Origin: Mycobacterium sp. IS-1264
GTDB lineage: Bacteria; Actinomycetota; Actinomycetes; Mycobacteriales; Mycobacteriaceae
Direction of reading: 5' to 3'
Assembly: GCF_001954195.1 (NCBI RefSeq)
Contig: NZ_MBES01000056.1
Location: forward strand, 47,471 to 111,470
DNA length: 64,000 bases
The position numbers and the translations under genes are program-made. The notes below the pieces were generated by a model. That model did not search any database. It had not been told where the DNA came from and saw nothing but the letters and a program-made list of their open reading frames with translations. Positions 17,627 to 26,879 of the stretch are shown piece by piece; the stretch's first letter is position 1, and the number at the start of each line of letters is the position of its first letter.

Positions 17627-18499
17627 ATGAACGAGTTGAAGTTTCTGGAGTTGCACGGCGATCGGATGGCCTACCGCGACGCCGGCGATGGGGAAGTGCT
17701 GCTGCTGATCCACGGCATGGCCGGGAGTTCGGCCACCTGGCGGGCCGTGCTACCGCAGCTGTCGAAAAAATTCCGGGTGCTCGCTCCGGATCTGCTGGGC
17801 CACGGCGAGTCGGCGAAACCCCGCAGTGACTACTCGTTGGGAGCGTTCGCGGTCTTGCTCCGCGATTTCCTCGACGAACTCGGCGTCAGCCAAGTCACTG
17901 TGGTCGGTCAATCGCTCGGCGGCGGTGTCGCCATGCAGTTCGCCTATCAGCACCCCGACTACGTCAACCGGTTGGTGCTCATCAGCAGCGGCGGCCTCGG
18001 TCCCGACGTCGGAATCATCCTACGGCTGCTCTCGGCGCCCGGCGCGGAGCTGCTGTTGCCGATCATCGCGCCGAAGCCGGTGCTCACCGTCGGCAACAAG
18101 CTCCGGTCATGGTTCAGGGGCGCCGGCATTCATTCGCCGCGCGGCGCCGAGACATGGAGCGCCTACTCGTCGCTGTCGGATCGGCAGACGCGGGCGTCCT
18201 TCCTGCGCACGCTGCGGTCCGTGGTCGATTACCGCGGGCAGGCGGTCAGCGCGCTGAACAGGCTGCAGGTGCGCGCCGACCTGCCGATCATGGCGATCTG
18301 GGGCGAGCGGGACAACATCATTCCTGTCGAGCACGCGTACGCCGCGGCGAAGGTGCGCACGGACGCCAGACTCGAGGTGCTGCCTCACGTCGGTCACTAC
18401 CCGCACGTCGAGGCGCCGAACGAGGTGGTCGAGCTGATCGAGGACTTCATCGCGACCACCGACCGCCGCGACGTGGACAGCTCACAGCCGAGCTCCTAA
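17627..18499 (+). CDS. Alpha/beta-fold hydrolase
   Basis: A 290-residue protein from the ATG at 17627; the frame is open back to 17564. The oxyanion strand LLIHGMAGSS, the nucleophile elbow GQSLGGG (Ser), the acid strand WGERDNIIPVEHA (Asp) and the late His in HVGHYPHVEAP complete a catalytic triad. It resembles the C-C hydrolase/epoxide hydrolase-like group of mycobacterial lipases and esterases. Substrate unknown. No obvious pathway partner is adjacent. Confidence 0.88.
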   Translation: MNELKFLELHGDRMAYRDAGDGEVLLLIHGMAGSSATWRAVLPQLSKKFRVLAPDLLGHGESAKPRSDYSLGAFAVLLRDFLDELGVSQVTVVGQSLGGGVAMQFAYQHPDYVNRLVLISSGGLGPDVGIILRLLSAPGAELLLPIIAPKPVLTVGNKLRSWFRGAGIHSPRGAETWSAYSSLSDRQTRASFLRTLRSVVDYRGQAVSALNRLQVRADLPIMAIWGERDNIIPVEHAYAAAKVRTDARLEVLPHVGHYPHVEAPNEVVELIEDFIATTDRRDVDSSQPSS

Positions 18500-18528
18500 T
18501 ACACAGCGCGGCTTGCCATGATGGGCGC

Positions 18529-19020
18529 ATGGCCGAGCGTGATCGGGACGAATCGGGCCGACCCCGAAGTGCCCGCCCGCGTGATTCCTTGGGCCGACCG
18601 CTGCCCTATGGCAGTGAGGGCGTACCACGGATCCCCGATGACCTTGAGCTGGCACCGGCCGAAACCCTGGCCTCTGCCCAGGATCTGCTGGACCAGGGCC
18701 TGGCGTTCAGCGCGCACGAGGTCCTTGAGGCGGCCTGGAAGCACGGTCCGGAAGACGAACGGATGCTGTGGCAAGGCCTGGCGCAGCTCGCAGTTGGCAT
18801 CACCCATGCCCAGCGCGGCAACGTCAAGGGGGCGACGAGTCTGCTGCGCAACGCGTCGGCCCGCCTTTCCCATGCCGACCGCCCGGGGCGCTACGGGACC
18901 GATGTCGCCGGTTTGGTGGATTTTGCGGATGCGCTGATCGACGACCTCGCGGCGGGTGTCGAGATCCCGCCGCAGCGGCTGCGACCACGTCTGGTGGTCG
19001 TCGAACCTGGTTGCAAGTAG
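18529..19020 (+). CDS. DUF309 domain protein
   Basis: A 163-residue protein starting at ATG 18529. The core (about 60-125) has the DUF309 motif FSAHEVLEAAWKHGPEDER with the conserved His-Glu and Trp, followed by LWQGLAQLAVGITHAQRGN. DUF309 is a small all-helical family, possibly metal-binding, of unknown function. The Arg- and Asp-rich N-terminus (about 40 residues) appears disordered. It sits 29 bp after the hydrolase on the same strand, consistent with co-transcription. Confidence 0.8.
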   Translation: MAERDRDESGRPRSARPRDSLGRPLPYGSEGVPRIPDDLELAPAETLASAQDLLDQGLAFSAHEVLEAAWKHGPEDERMLWQGLAQLAVGITHAQRGNVKGATSLLRNASARLSHADRPGRYGTDVAGLVDFADALIDDLAAGVEIPPQRLRPRLVVVEPGCK

Positions 19021-19207
19021 CGGCTTTTGGAGCCTGCTGGCTCGCGTCGACGGATGGGGATGGCTCCGGCGCCTAGCGCGTTCGGAGTTCCTTCCGTCTT
19101 AGAACGCTCGTCGCGCACCCGGTCCTGATCCTCGACCGCACTGTCGCCCCGCCACCCACACGGCCGCTAGCGTGTATCTGGCCCCGGCAGCACGGGAGTC
19201 CTTCGGC

Positions 19208-19297
19208 ATGATCGGTTTCCCGAACGGCTGGGACTTCGAGATCGCGGATGAGGCTTGCGAACGCGACGCGGTGGGTAATGGGGGTATCGATGAGTGA
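19208..19297 (+). CDS. Possible 29-residue leader ORF overlapping the MFS start
   Basis: ATG 19208 opens a short frame (MIGFPNGWDFEIADE...) whose TGA at 19295-19297 overlaps the downstream MFS start ATG at 19290 by 8 nt. An upstream GTG at 19172 would lengthen it to 41 residues. Translation through it could couple to the transporter. There is no well-spaced ribosome site, so it may be chance. The surrounding gap 19021-19289 holds nothing else I recognise. Confidence 0.2.
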   Translation: MIGFPNGWDFEIADEACERDAVGNGGIDE

Positions 19298-20765
19298 CAG
19301 CGTGCAAACCGGAACCATCACCACCCAGGTGCCGGCGCGGCTGGACCGGTTGCCCTGGTCGCGGTTTCACTGGCGCGTCGTCGTCGGGCTGGGCGGCGTG
19401 TGGATCCTCGACGGGCTCGAGGTCACGATGGTCGGCAACGTGTCGGCCCGCCTGACCGAGAAGGGCAGCGGCATCGAGCTCACCCCCGCCGACATCGGCG
19501 TGGCGGCGGCGATCTACATCACCGGGGCGTGCCTGGGCGCGCTGTTCTTCGGCCACCTGACCGACCGCTTCGGCCGCCGCAACCTCTTCGTGCTGACCCT
19601 CATCGTGTATCTGACCGCCACCGTCGCCACCGCGTTCGCCTTCGCGCCGTGGTTTTTCTACCTGGCACGCTTCTTCACCGGCTCCGGCATCGGCGGCGAA
19701 TATGCCGCCATCAACTCGGCCATCGACGAGCTGATCCCCGCACGGGTGCGCGGCCGCGTCGACCTGATCATCAACGGCACCTACTGGCTGGGTTCGGCCG
19801 CGGGCGCGGCCGGCGCACTGGTCCTCCTCGACACGGCGAACTTCGCCGCGAACATCGGCTGGCGGCTCGCGTTCGGCATTGGGGCCATCTTCGGCATCTT
19901 CGTGCTCGTCGTCCGGCGCAACGTCCCGGAAAGCCCACGCTGGCTGTTCATCCACGGGCGCGACGAGGAAGCCGAGCGGGTCGTCGGCGACATCGAAGCG
20001 GAAGTCCAAGAGCACACCGGCGAAGCGCTGCCCGAGCCACAAGGCCGGCCACTAAGAATCAGACAACGCGAGACCATCTCGTTCGTCGAGATCGCCCGGG
20101 TGGCATTCAAGCTCTACCCGCGCCGCGCGGTCCTGGGGCTGGCTCTCTTCATCGGGCAGGCCTTCCTCTACAACGGCGTGACCTTCAACCTGGGCACCCT
20201 GCTCAGCGGGTTCTACGGCGTCGCCTCCGGGGCGGTGCCGGTGTTCTTCATCCTGTGGGCGCTGAGCAATTTCTTCGGCCCGCTGCTGCTCGGGCACCTC
20301 TTCGACACCGTCGGCCGCAAACCGATGATCACCCTGACCTACATCGGCTCGGCCGTCGCTGTCGTCGTCCTCGCGGTCCTGTTCGTGACCAAGACCGGCG
20401 GCGCCTGGACGTTCATCGCGGTGCTCGCGGTCGCGTTCTTCCTGGCCTCGGCGGGTGCGAGCGCGGCCTACCTGACGGTCAGCGAGATCTTCCCGATGGA
20501 GACCCGGGCCCTGGCGATCGCGTTCTTCTACGCGGTGGGCACGGCGATCGGCGGGATCACCGGGCCGCTGCTCTTCGGCCAGCTGATCAACTCCGGAGAT
20601 CGCAGCCAGGTGGTCTGGTCGTTTTTGATCGGCGCGGTCGTGATGGCCGCCGCCGGCCTGGTCGAGCTGTGGCTCGGTGTCGCCGCCGAGCGCCGACCGC
20701 TCGAAGAACTGGCCCTGCCGCTGACCGTGGCCGACGCCGACGAGCCGGACGAGAAAAGCCCGTAA
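19290..20765 (+). CDS. Major facilitator superfamily transporter (sugar/metabolite type)
   Basis: A 491-residue inner-membrane carrier with 12 predicted helices. The loop 2-3 signature GHLTDRFGRR and its second-half counterpart GHLFDTVGRK are present, as is RFFTGSGIGGEYAAINSAID in helices 4-5 and PESPRWLFIHGRDEEA after helix 6, the sugar-porter layout. Start ATG 19290 is chosen because GGGGG lies about 5 nt upstream; an in-frame ATG at 19248 is weaker. Substrate unknown. It precedes a TetR gene by 9 bp, so that TetR is probably its regulator. Confidence 0.9.
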   Translation: MSDSVQTGTITTQVPARLDRLPWSRFHWRVVVGLGGVWILDGLEVTMVGNVSARLTEKGSGIELTPADIGVAAAIYITGACLGALFFGHLTDRFGRRNLFVLTLIVYLTATVATAFAFAPWFFYLARFFTGSGIGGEYAAINSAIDELIPARVRGRVDLIINGTYWLGSAAGAAGALVLLDTANFAANIGWRLAFGIGAIFGIFVLVVRRNVPESPRWLFIHGRDEEAERVVGDIEAEVQEHTGEALPEPQGRPLRIRQRETISFVEIARVAFKLYPRRAVLGLALFIGQAFLYNGVTFNLGTLLSGFYGVASGAVPVFFILWALSNFFGPLLLGHLFDTVGRKPMITLTYIGSAVAVVVLAVLFVTKTGGAWTFIAVLAVAFFLASAGASAAYLTVSEIFPMETRALAIAFFYAVGTAIGGITGPLLFGQLINSGDRSQVVWSFLIGAVVMAAAGLVELWLGVAAERRPLEELALPLTVADADEPDEKSP

Positions 20766-20774
20766 CCTGGCACG

Positions 20775-21359
20775 GTGGCTGCGCGGAAACCCCCGTCGAC
20801 CCGCCTGTCGGTCCAGGACTGGCTGCAGGCCGGCTACGCCGTGCTCGCCGAGGAGGGCGTGCGCGCGCTGAAGGTCGAACGGCTCTGCCAGCAGCTGGGC
20901 GTGACCCGGGGCAGCTTCTACTGGCACTTCGAGGACATGGACGGCTATCGCGCCGCGCTCGTCGAATCCTGGAACACTTTCCTCGAGCGTGACCGCCAAT
21001 CCCTGGCCGAGCTCGATGCGCTGCCACCGCGGGAACGGTTGTCCGCCATGATGATTGACTTGGTCAGCCCTCAGCATTGGATGCTGGAGCGCGCGATGCG
21101 CGAGTGGGCGCGCACGGACCGGGTGGCGGCCGCGAACATCCGCGCCGCCGACCGACGCCTCCTGCAAACCGTCGCAAAGGCCTACGCCGACTACGGTTTT
21201 GGCCCCGACGACGCCAAGCTGCGAGCGGAGTTGACCTTCGCGGCGGGGATCGGGCTGCTGCACCTCGCCGCTTCCGCCGAGCAGGCGCAGTCCGTCGCGC
21301 AGCGAGAACGATTCCTCGACCTCATGCTGGCCGATCCCGTGGACGGTGCCCAACGCTAG
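20775..21359 (+). CDS. TetR family transcriptional regulator
   Basis: A 194-residue regulator. HTH: AGYAVLAEEGVRALKVERLC, then GVTRGSFYWHFEDMDGYRAA, the classical TetR recognition helix. The C-terminal half is helical without a known ligand motif. GTG start 20775. It follows the MFS gene by 9 bp on the same strand, an arrangement typical of an effector-controlled exporter or importer operon. Confidence 0.87.
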   Translation: MAARKPPSTRLSVQDWLQAGYAVLAEEGVRALKVERLCQQLGVTRGSFYWHFEDMDGYRAALVESWNTFLERDRQSLAELDALPPRERLSAMMIDLVSPQHWMLERAMREWARTDRVAAANIRAADRRLLQTVAKAYADYGFGPDDAKLRAELTFAAGIGLLHLAASAEQAQSVAQRERFLDLMLADPVDGAQR

Positions 21360-21495
21360 TGGCGTAGCGTCGACAGTGAGCCGTTTCGTTGTCGGCGGTC
21401 GTCCACCGCTCTCCGCGGCATGACATCACGGGCAATGTGATTCCTCCGGCGCCCCGCACCCGCGGGGCGGTGACGCCGTCCGTGAAGGAACATCC

Positions 21496-21978
21496 GTGGA
21501 TCGTCCAGAGCTGTCGGCAATGACCCATCCGATTAGGGCTCGACGCCGAGCCGACCCGGTGCGGGTTTCCGTGGCTTGCGAATTAGGCCACGACATCGAC
21601 GGTGCCTGGTGGCCACGGGTAGACCGCATCACGAATGAATTGCCGAACCTTGTCGAGACCCTGACGCCGTTGCTCGGAGCGATCGCGTCGATCAATGTCA
21701 ACTGGCCACCGCTGCAACGACCACCCGATTTCAACTCTCCGGGATGGGAGGGCAGACAGCAGCACGTGATGACGATCAGCGGGTGCGATGCGCGTGCCAA
21801 CCTATTGATCATTCCGTATGCGACCTACAGCGCGCTCGCCCTGATGGTGATGCGCCGGGCCGCCAACCTGTCGATCGAACCCGCCGACTGCAAGAAACCC
21901 GCATTCCTTATGGCGGGCTCGATTCTGCACGCCGCCCAGCTGCAGCAATCGCGGACCAAGCTCGCCGGCCCGTCGTAA
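21496..21978 (+). CDS. DUF5994 family protein
   Basis: A 160-residue protein resembling mycobacterial DUF5994 proteins: a DGAWWPRVDRITNELPNLVE segment near residues 35-55 and INVNWPPLQRPPDF near 85. Soluble, no catalytic motif recognised, function unknown. Start is GTG 21496, or ATG 21520. It ends 4 bp before the stop of the convergent flavin-dependent monooxygenase. Confidence 0.65.
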   Translation: MDRPELSAMTHPIRARRRADPVRVSVACELGHDIDGAWWPRVDRITNELPNLVETLTPLLGAIASINVNWPPLQRPPDFNSPGWEGRQQHVMTISGCDARANLLIIPYATYSALALMVMRRAANLSIEPADCKKPAFLMAGSILHAAQLQQSRTKLAGPS

Positions 21979-21982
21979 GCAC

Positions 21983-23152
21983 TCAGATCATCGCGATCGG
22001 CGAGATCTTCGCGCCAATTGCCAAGGCCCCGGCCAACTCTCGGCCGACGTCGTAGTCGAACACGACATGGCCGGCCGCGATGTCGACGTCGCGCTTTGCG
22101 CGCTGCAATGGGTTCGCCAAGAAGTGCGCGCTGGCCCCGGCGGCTTCCATCAGATCGGCGATGACCGACCGACACTCGTGCACGGTGTGGGCAGCTGCCA
22201 TGCGCGCGTTGGCGCGTGTCGATCGTCGGACGCGCTCGCCGCTGACCACGATGCGCTCGATCTCGTCGGCGGTCTCGGCGGTCAATGCGCGCACTGCGCG
22301 CAGCCGCACGTTGGCATCGGCGAGCCTGATCTGGGCGGCGGGCTGATCCTTCTGCGCCACACCGCTATACGCGAGCACCCGGCTGGCCAGCCGTTGGGCG
22401 AATAGCTCGGTCACCCGTTCGGCGGCCCCGAGGACCGGCATCGCCGCTGTCAGCGCGAGCGCCGGCACCAGCGGCCACCGATACGTCGCCACTCCGTGGA
22501 ACTGCGCTCCCGGCGCGGTTCCGCCGTAGATGTGCGACACCGCGACGATGCGGTGCTCGGGCACGAAGACATCGTCGGCCAAGAGGTCGTGAGAACCGGT
22601 GCCGCGCATGCCCGAGGTGTGCCACACGTCGGCGACCTCGACCTCGCCGGCCGGCACCGCCAGAAGCGACGGGCTGACACCGTCCGGTCGCTCGATCAGC
22701 GCCGCGACGATCACCCAATCCGCATCCATCGCCCCTGTCGCCCACGACCACCGCCCCGTCAGGCGCACCCCGCCGTCCGCCGCGGCGCCGCGCCCGGTCG
22801 GGGCCAGGGGAGCGGGCGCGAGGACCGGTCCCGAGGCGAACACTTCCTCCTGAAGCCGCGGATCGAACAGCGACAGCATCCAGTTGTGCAATGCATAAAA
22901 ACCCAGCGTCCACGCGCTCGAGGCGCAGCCGTGCGCCATCCGCCGGATCGGTCCGAGCAGCTCGGGGAACGACGCCTCGATGCCGCCGAACCGGGCCGGA
23001 AGCAACAGCCGGATCAGGTCGGTCCGCCTGAACTCGCTGACCGTCTCCGCGGGCAGGCGCCTTAGCCGCTCGGCCTCGTCGGCACGTTCGGCCAGCCGCG
23101 CGACGAATTCATCGGTAATCCCGTGCAGGGGGCGGACATCGACGGCGGACAT
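21983..23152 (-). CDS. Acyl-CoA dehydrogenase-fold flavin-dependent monooxygenase (HsaA/DszC-like)
   Basis: A 389-residue protein of the acyl-CoA dehydrogenase fold. The N-terminal helical domain (RLRRLPAETVSEFRRTDLIR, LLLPARFGGIEASFPELLGP), a middle beta domain (GRWSWATGAMDADWVIVAAL, WHTSGMRGTGSHDLLADDVF) and a C-terminal four-helix domain with HECRSVIADLMEAAGASAHF. The catalytic Glu of true acyl-CoA dehydrogenases is not where expected, and the whole resembles group D flavin monooxygenases such as HsaA, which use reduced flavin from a separate reductase. No reductase is adjacent. Substrate unknown. Confidence 0.8.
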   Translation of the reverse strand: MSAVDVRPLHGITDEFVARLAERADEAERLRRLPAETVSEFRRTDLIRLLLPARFGGIEASFPELLGPIRRMAHGCASSAWTLGFYALHNWMLSLFDPRLQEEVFASGPVLAPAPLAPTGRGAAADGGVRLTGRWSWATGAMDADWVIVAALIERPDGVSPSLLAVPAGEVEVADVWHTSGMRGTGSHDLLADDVFVPEHRIVAVSHIYGGTAPGAQFHGVATYRWPLVPALALTAAMPVLGAAERVTELFAQRLASRVLAYSGVAQKDQPAAQIRLADANVRLRAVRALTAETADEIERIVVSGERVRRSTRANARMAAAHTVHECRSVIADLMEAAGASAHFLANPLQRAKRDVDIAAGHVVFDYDVGRELAGALAIGAKISPIAMI

Positions 23153-23191
23153 GCCGTCGACCGTAACATACTTTTTTGTATGGTCAGCAGG

Positions 23192-23947
23192 TCAGCTGCC
23201 GAAACCCCCGTGTGGCGAATTCACCACGGTCGCCGGACCCGCTGCAGACCCGTTGATGCGACTGGCGGCGAATTCCGCGCCCTTGGCAACGATGTCGCCG
23301 TCGGCCGCGTAGGTGTCGTGCGCGGCGAAATTCATGCCGTCGGAGCACACCGGGTCCTCGGGGGCGCAGACCTTGATGGTCTTGGCCGCGTAGGTCGGCC
23401 CGATGACGACCGGGGGCTGGCCCAGGAAGTCCATGGCCCTAACGTTCGGCATTCCGAACAGCACGACGGCGGCGACGTGGTTGGCCACGTCGGGCGACAG
23501 CGGTTTCGGCACTGTCGCGGGGTCGACCCCGTCGGGCACCGCCGCGGAGGTGACGAAGCCCATCACGGCCGCGCCCTGGGAGTAGCCGCTGAGCACCATC
23601 TTGGTCTGCGGGCAGCTTGCCGCCTCGGACTGGACGTGCGCGCCGGCGTCCCGGATGCCGTCGACGCCCGTCTGCCACTCCTGGCTGGCGGGGTAGTTAA
23701 CCGGATAGACATCCATCGACTTCGGGGCGATGCGCCCGCGCAAGTTATCGACGAATGCCTGTCCCGTCGGACCGACCCCGGGATCCTCACCGGTGCCGCG
23801 GGCGAACAACACCTCGACGTCCGGACATCCCTGGGCGGATGAGATGGGGGCAGACACGACGGAACCGCTGAGCCCAGCGGCCGCGAGTACTGCAGGAGCA
23901 AGAAAACGAATGACATTACCGGCGGTCATGCCGCAATATTTGCCCAT
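23192..23947 (-). CDS. Secreted cutinase-family esterase
   Basis: A 251-residue protein. The N-terminal segment to about residue 39 is a signal peptide ending near PISSAQG. The cutinase core follows: LFARGTGE, nucleophile elbow GYSQG with Ser123, Asp198 in CAPEDPVCSDG and His210 in NFAAH, with Cys pairs as in Cut1/CFP21. Mycobacterial cutinases act on esters, including triacylglycerols and phospholipids, outside the cell. The start at ATG 23947 is decided by GGGAGG 7 nt upstream; an ATG at 23929 would give a shorter signal peptide. Confidence 0.9.
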   Translation of the reverse strand: MGKYCGMTAGNVIRFLAPAVLAAAGLSGSVVSAPISSAQGCPDVEVLFARGTGEDPGVGPTGQAFVDNLRGRIAPKSMDVYPVNYPASQEWQTGVDGIRDAGAHVQSEAASCPQTKMVLSGYSQGAAVMGFVTSAAVPDGVDPATVPKPLSPDVANHVAAVVLFGMPNVRAMDFLGQPPVVIGPTYAAKTIKVCAPEDPVCSDGMNFAAHDTYAADGDIVAKGAEFAASRINGSAAGPATVVNSPHGGFGS

Positions 23948-24256
23948 TCCAGCACCTCCCAAACCTAAGAATTTCCAGAGGACTTCATAATTATTCCCTC
24001 ACACCGCGGGGGCATCCGCAAGTCACTCGCCGAAAGGAACCGTCCCCATTGCATCGGGCCCGCGAAGCCAAGTTTGCTGCGGTTCGCGCGGGCGTTAGCG
24101 GTGCGTGGACTGCCGAGCTTGGCCAATCACCGGATTGTGGACCACATTTGGCGGCCACGGCCACGTCTTGGTGGGAGTTTCGCGGAGAGGCGTCGCCAAA
24201 CATGTTGCTGGCCAGCCCAATACTCGTTGCCGCGGGCCAATTGCTAGCATCGCGCG
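23948..24256. other. Intergenic region between divergent cutinase and amidase genes
   Basis: About 309 bp. It must hold the promoters of both flanking genes. A 76-codon open frame (24049-24279, plus strand) overlaps the amidase start and resembles nothing; no repeat or RNA structure was recognised. Confidence 0.4.
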
Positions 24257-24991
24257 ATGGACGCTGTCTCCAGGCGTGACCTCCTGAAGTACGCCGGCGT
24301 CGCGCCGGCGGTGCTGGGTGCCGCGACGCTGGGCGCCCCACCCGCCGCCGCCGCGGGCACGGCCGTCTTCCTCGACCCGGGCCACAACGCAGTGAACGAC
24401 GCGTCGATAAACCAGCAAGTCCCCAACGGGCGGGGCGGCACCAAGGCCTGCCAGGCGTCGGGCGCCGCCACCAACGACGGCTATTCGGAGCACGCGTTTA
24501 CGTGGGACGTCGTCCAGCGAATTAGCGGCTCGCTCAATCAGATGGGCGTGCGCACCCAGCTGTCGCGGGACAACGACAACTCCGTCGGTCCCTGCGTCGA
24601 CCAGCGCGCCGCGCAGGCCAATGCGATGCGCCCCGACGCGATCGTCAGCATCCACGCCGACGGCGGTCCGCCGTCGGGCAGCGGATTCCACGTCAACTAC
24701 TCCAGCCCGCCATTGAACGCCGCGCAATCCGGGCCCGCGATTCAGCTGGCCCACACCATGCGCGATGCGTTGGTCCAGGCGGGCCTGCGGCCGTCCAACT
24801 ACATCGGCTCCGACGGCCTTTACGGCCGCGACGACCTCGCCGGCCTGAACCTCGCCGACTACCCCGCGATCCTCGTCGAACTCGGCAACATGAAAAACGC
24901 CGCCGAGGCCGCGCGCATGGAAAGCCCGGACGGCCGGGCGGCGTATGCCGCGGCTGTCGTCCGGGGGATCGCGGCGTACCTGAAGCTCTAG
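24257..24991 (+). CDS. N-acetylmuramoyl-L-alanine amidase, Ami1 (Rv3717)-like
   Basis: A 244-residue exported zinc amidase of the Amidase_3 family. The N-terminus has a twin-arginine-like signal (SRRDLLKYAGVAPAVLGAAT) with cleavage near PPAAAA. Zinc ligands fit His43 in DPGHN, Glu78 in YSEHAF and the His of SIHADGG; the catalytic Glu is in LVELGNM. It closely resembles M. tuberculosis Rv3717 (Ami1), which cleaves the MurNAc-L-Ala bond of peptidoglycan. Location within another neighbourhood suggests a paralogue, not the orthologue. It acts in the cell wall. Confidence 0.9.
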   Translation: MDAVSRRDLLKYAGVAPAVLGAATLGAPPAAAAGTAVFLDPGHNAVNDASINQQVPNGRGGTKACQASGAATNDGYSEHAFTWDVVQRISGSLNQMGVRTQLSRDNDNSVGPCVDQRAAQANAMRPDAIVSIHADGGPPSGSGFHVNYSSPPLNAAQSGPAIQLAHTMRDALVQAGLRPSNYIGSDGLYGRDDLAGLNLADYPAILVELGNMKNAAEAARMESPDGRAAYAAAVVRGIAAYLKL

Positions 24992-25299
24992 ACGAGCTGC
25001 GTCACCGCCGTCACGACAACGAGCACCAGCACGGAAATCCCGACGACGTACACCGGGGTCCGAGCGGTGATCCGGGCCGGCATCGGCCGCCGGCCCAGTG
25101 TGCGCTGGCGTTGCAGGGCGATCACGAAGCTGCACAGCGCCGCGGCCGCGGCCAACGCGGCCGGGATGAGCGCCGCCGGCTCCGTCGCGCCGTGCCAGTC
25201 CTTGATCGTCAACAGCACGCCGTTGACCAGAAACGCGAACGACGTCCGCGTCCAGGCCAGGATCGTGCGTTCCGCCGCCAGACTGGCCGGCCGGGTCAA
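24988..25299 (-). CDS. DUF202 family membrane protein
   Basis: A 103-residue protein with the DUF202 motif [20 protein letters not shown] and three transmembrane helices. The most plausible start is TTG at 25299, overlapping the stop of the upstream DUF202 gene (GTTGA), so translation is probably coupled. It overlaps the convergent amidase stop by 4 bp. DUF202/YidH proteins have no established role. Confidence 0.72.
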   Translation of the reverse strand: MTRPASLAAERTILAWTRTSFAFLVNGVLLTIKDWHGATEPAALIPAALAAAAALCSFVIALQRQRTLGRRPMPARITARTPVYVVGISVLVLVVVTAVTQLV

Positions 25300-25664
25300 C
25301 CCGCGACCGCCTTGAGGACGACCAGGCCGAGCGCGATGATGCCGACCACGCTGAGGCCGATCGCCAGGAACACCGGCGAGGGATGACGGGGCAGCGGATC
25401 GCCGCGGCGCATCGCGCGATCGGCCTGCTGCCAGCGCATCAGACCCATCACGCTGGTGAGGGTCGCCAGCAGCGCGAGACCTACCCCGAGCAGTCGGCGC
25501 GAGCCGGGGATCGCCAGCTCCGGGACGAGCTGGACGAGGGCGACGGCCGCCGCGAGCAGGCCCAGCGCGGTGCGCTGCCAGGCCAAGAACGTCCGCTCGT
25601 TGGCGAAGGTGAACCGGTAGTCGAGTTCTTCGTGCTCTTCTGCGCTGTCGGCCACGAGGCACAT
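25296..25664 (-). CDS. DUF202 family membrane protein (YidH-like)
   Basis: A 122-residue protein starting at ATG 25664. The hallmark [20 protein letters not shown] (about residues 21-40) is followed by three hydrophobic helices. It precedes a second DUF202 gene by overlapping codons, a common tandem pair in mycobacteria, possibly a hetero-oligomer. It is divergent from the HAD hydrolase, with only a few bases between start codons, so the two genes share a promoter region. Confidence 0.8.
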   Translation of the reverse strand: MCLVADSAEEHEELDYRFTFANERTFLAWQRTALGLLAAAVALVQLVPELAIPGSRRLLGVGLALLATLTSVMGLMRWQQADRAMRRGDPLPRHPSPVFLAIGLSVVGIIALGLVVLKAVAG

Positions 25665-25670
25665 CGTTGC

Positions 25671-26378
25671 ATGATGGGGCCCGTGGTCAAGGCATTGTTG
25701 TTCGACGTGCAGGGCACGGCGACCGATTTTCACTCCACCGTGTGCGGCGAGGCCCAGCGTCTCAGTGCCGGGCGGCACCCGGGCGTCGATTGGGGTGACG
25801 TGGTGCGGCGTTGGCGCGCAGCCTATTTCGCCGCGTTAGGGACCTCGCCGGGCACGCGCTGGGTTTCGGTGCACTCGGTGTATCGCTCGTCGTTGGACAC
25901 CGTCCTGGAGGAGTGCGGCATCGGGGGCTTTTCGGATGCCGAGCGCGACGAGCTGACCCTGGCCTGGCAGCGGCTGGCGCCCTGGCCGGATGTGGTGCCG
26001 GGGCTGACGCGGCTGAGGGGCGCGTTCACGTTGGCCACGCTGTCGAACGCCGACGTCTCGGCGGTGATCAACATTTCCAAGCGGGCGGGATTGCCCTGGG
26101 ATGCCGTCTTTGCCGCCGAGATGGCCGGGGTGTTCAAGCCCGATCCGGCGATCTATCGCATGGCCGCGACCTACCTGGGTCACGATCCCGCGGACGTCAT
26201 GATGGTGGCAAGCCACAAGTACGACATCCGCGCGGCGGCCCGGCTCGGGTTCCGCACGGCATTCGTCGCGCGCCCTTTGGAATTCGGGCCCGGCGTCGAA
26301 GCCGACGTCGCCTACTCCGACGAATTCGACGTCAACGCGGCCGACTTCGTCGACCTCGCCGCACAGTTGGGGTGCTAG
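25671..26378 (+). CDS. HAD-superfamily hydrolase, haloacid dehalogenase type II-like
   Basis: A 235-residue protein. Motif [10 protein letters not shown] contains the nucleophile Asp12; motif II TLSNAD; the Lys and acidic motifs FKPDPAIY and [10 protein letters not shown]. The second motif I residue is not Asp, as in L-2-haloacid dehalogenases, so dehalogenase-type chemistry is more likely than phosphatase, but the substrate cannot be assigned. ATG 25671 or 25674 both fit. Its stop overlaps the stop of the convergent lipoprotein gene. Confidence 0.82.
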   Translation: MMGPVVKALLFDVQGTATDFHSTVCGEAQRLSAGRHPGVDWGDVVRRWRAAYFAALGTSPGTRWVSVHSVYRSSLDTVLEECGIGGFSDAERDELTLAWQRLAPWPDVVPGLTRLRGAFTLATLSNADVSAVINISKRAGLPWDAVFAAEMAGVFKPDPAIYRMAATYLGHDPADVMMVASHKYDIRAAARLGFRTAFVARPLEFGPGVEADVAYSDEFDVNAADFVDLAAQLGC

Positions 26379-26869
26379 GGTCGGTGCGCCGAACGCGTCA
26401 GCGGCTGACCGTTGGCGCCTTGCAGCAAGCAGATGACGGTGCTCGGGGTGGGATTGGCGCCGGTTCGGTCCTGGTTCGAGTCGATGAGATAGGTGATCGA
26501 AAAGGGGCTGCCGTCAACGGATTGTCCGGTATACGGCGCGAATCCTTCGTTGCAGTCCTTGTTGGCGACGATGGCGACGGCTTTGTCGACGGCCAACGGA
26601 CCTCGCAGATACACCTCGGCCAAATGCGGTGTGGCGCAGTCGACGGCGGTGACGGTCACCCGGCTCAGATCGATTGGCGGAAGGTCGGCCACGCAGTCGC
26701 CGACCTGCAGGTCGACCCATTTCACGGTGTGCGAGCTCAGCTTTGTGGCCGCCGTCGCGGATGGCGTCGCCGTCGCGTGCGGCGTGATGGTGTTTCTGGC
26801 TGGCTCGGAACCGCAGGCGGCCAGCAATGCGCTGGCGGCTAGGCCGCATATCGCGTAAAGGGCCCGCAT
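26375..26869 (-). CDS. Lipoprotein with septum-formation-type domain
   Basis: A 164-residue lipoprotein. Signal peptide with lipobox LLAAC, Cys19 being the acylation site, then a Thr/Ala linker and a domain beginning [16 protein letters not shown], with conserved Cys pairs (CVADLP, DCATPH, DCNEGF, VICLLQ) as in mycobacterial Septum_form lipoproteins. It is likely anchored at the outer face of the inner membrane. Function unknown. Confidence 0.8.
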   Translation of the reverse strand: MRALYAICGLAASALLAACGSEPARNTITPHATATPSATAATKLSSHTVKWVDLQVGDCVADLPPIDLSRVTVTAVDCATPHLAEVYLRGPLAVDKAVAIVANKDCNEGFAPYTGQSVDGSPFSITYLIDSNQDRTGANPTPSTVICLLQGANGQPLTRSAHRP

Positions 26870-26879
26870 GCAGCGCAGT

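Noticed and set aside
25383..25670. N-terminal extension of the HAD hydrolase
   Set aside because: It overlaps the DUF202 gene on the other strand and lacks family similarity; the ATG at 25671 starts right before motif I.
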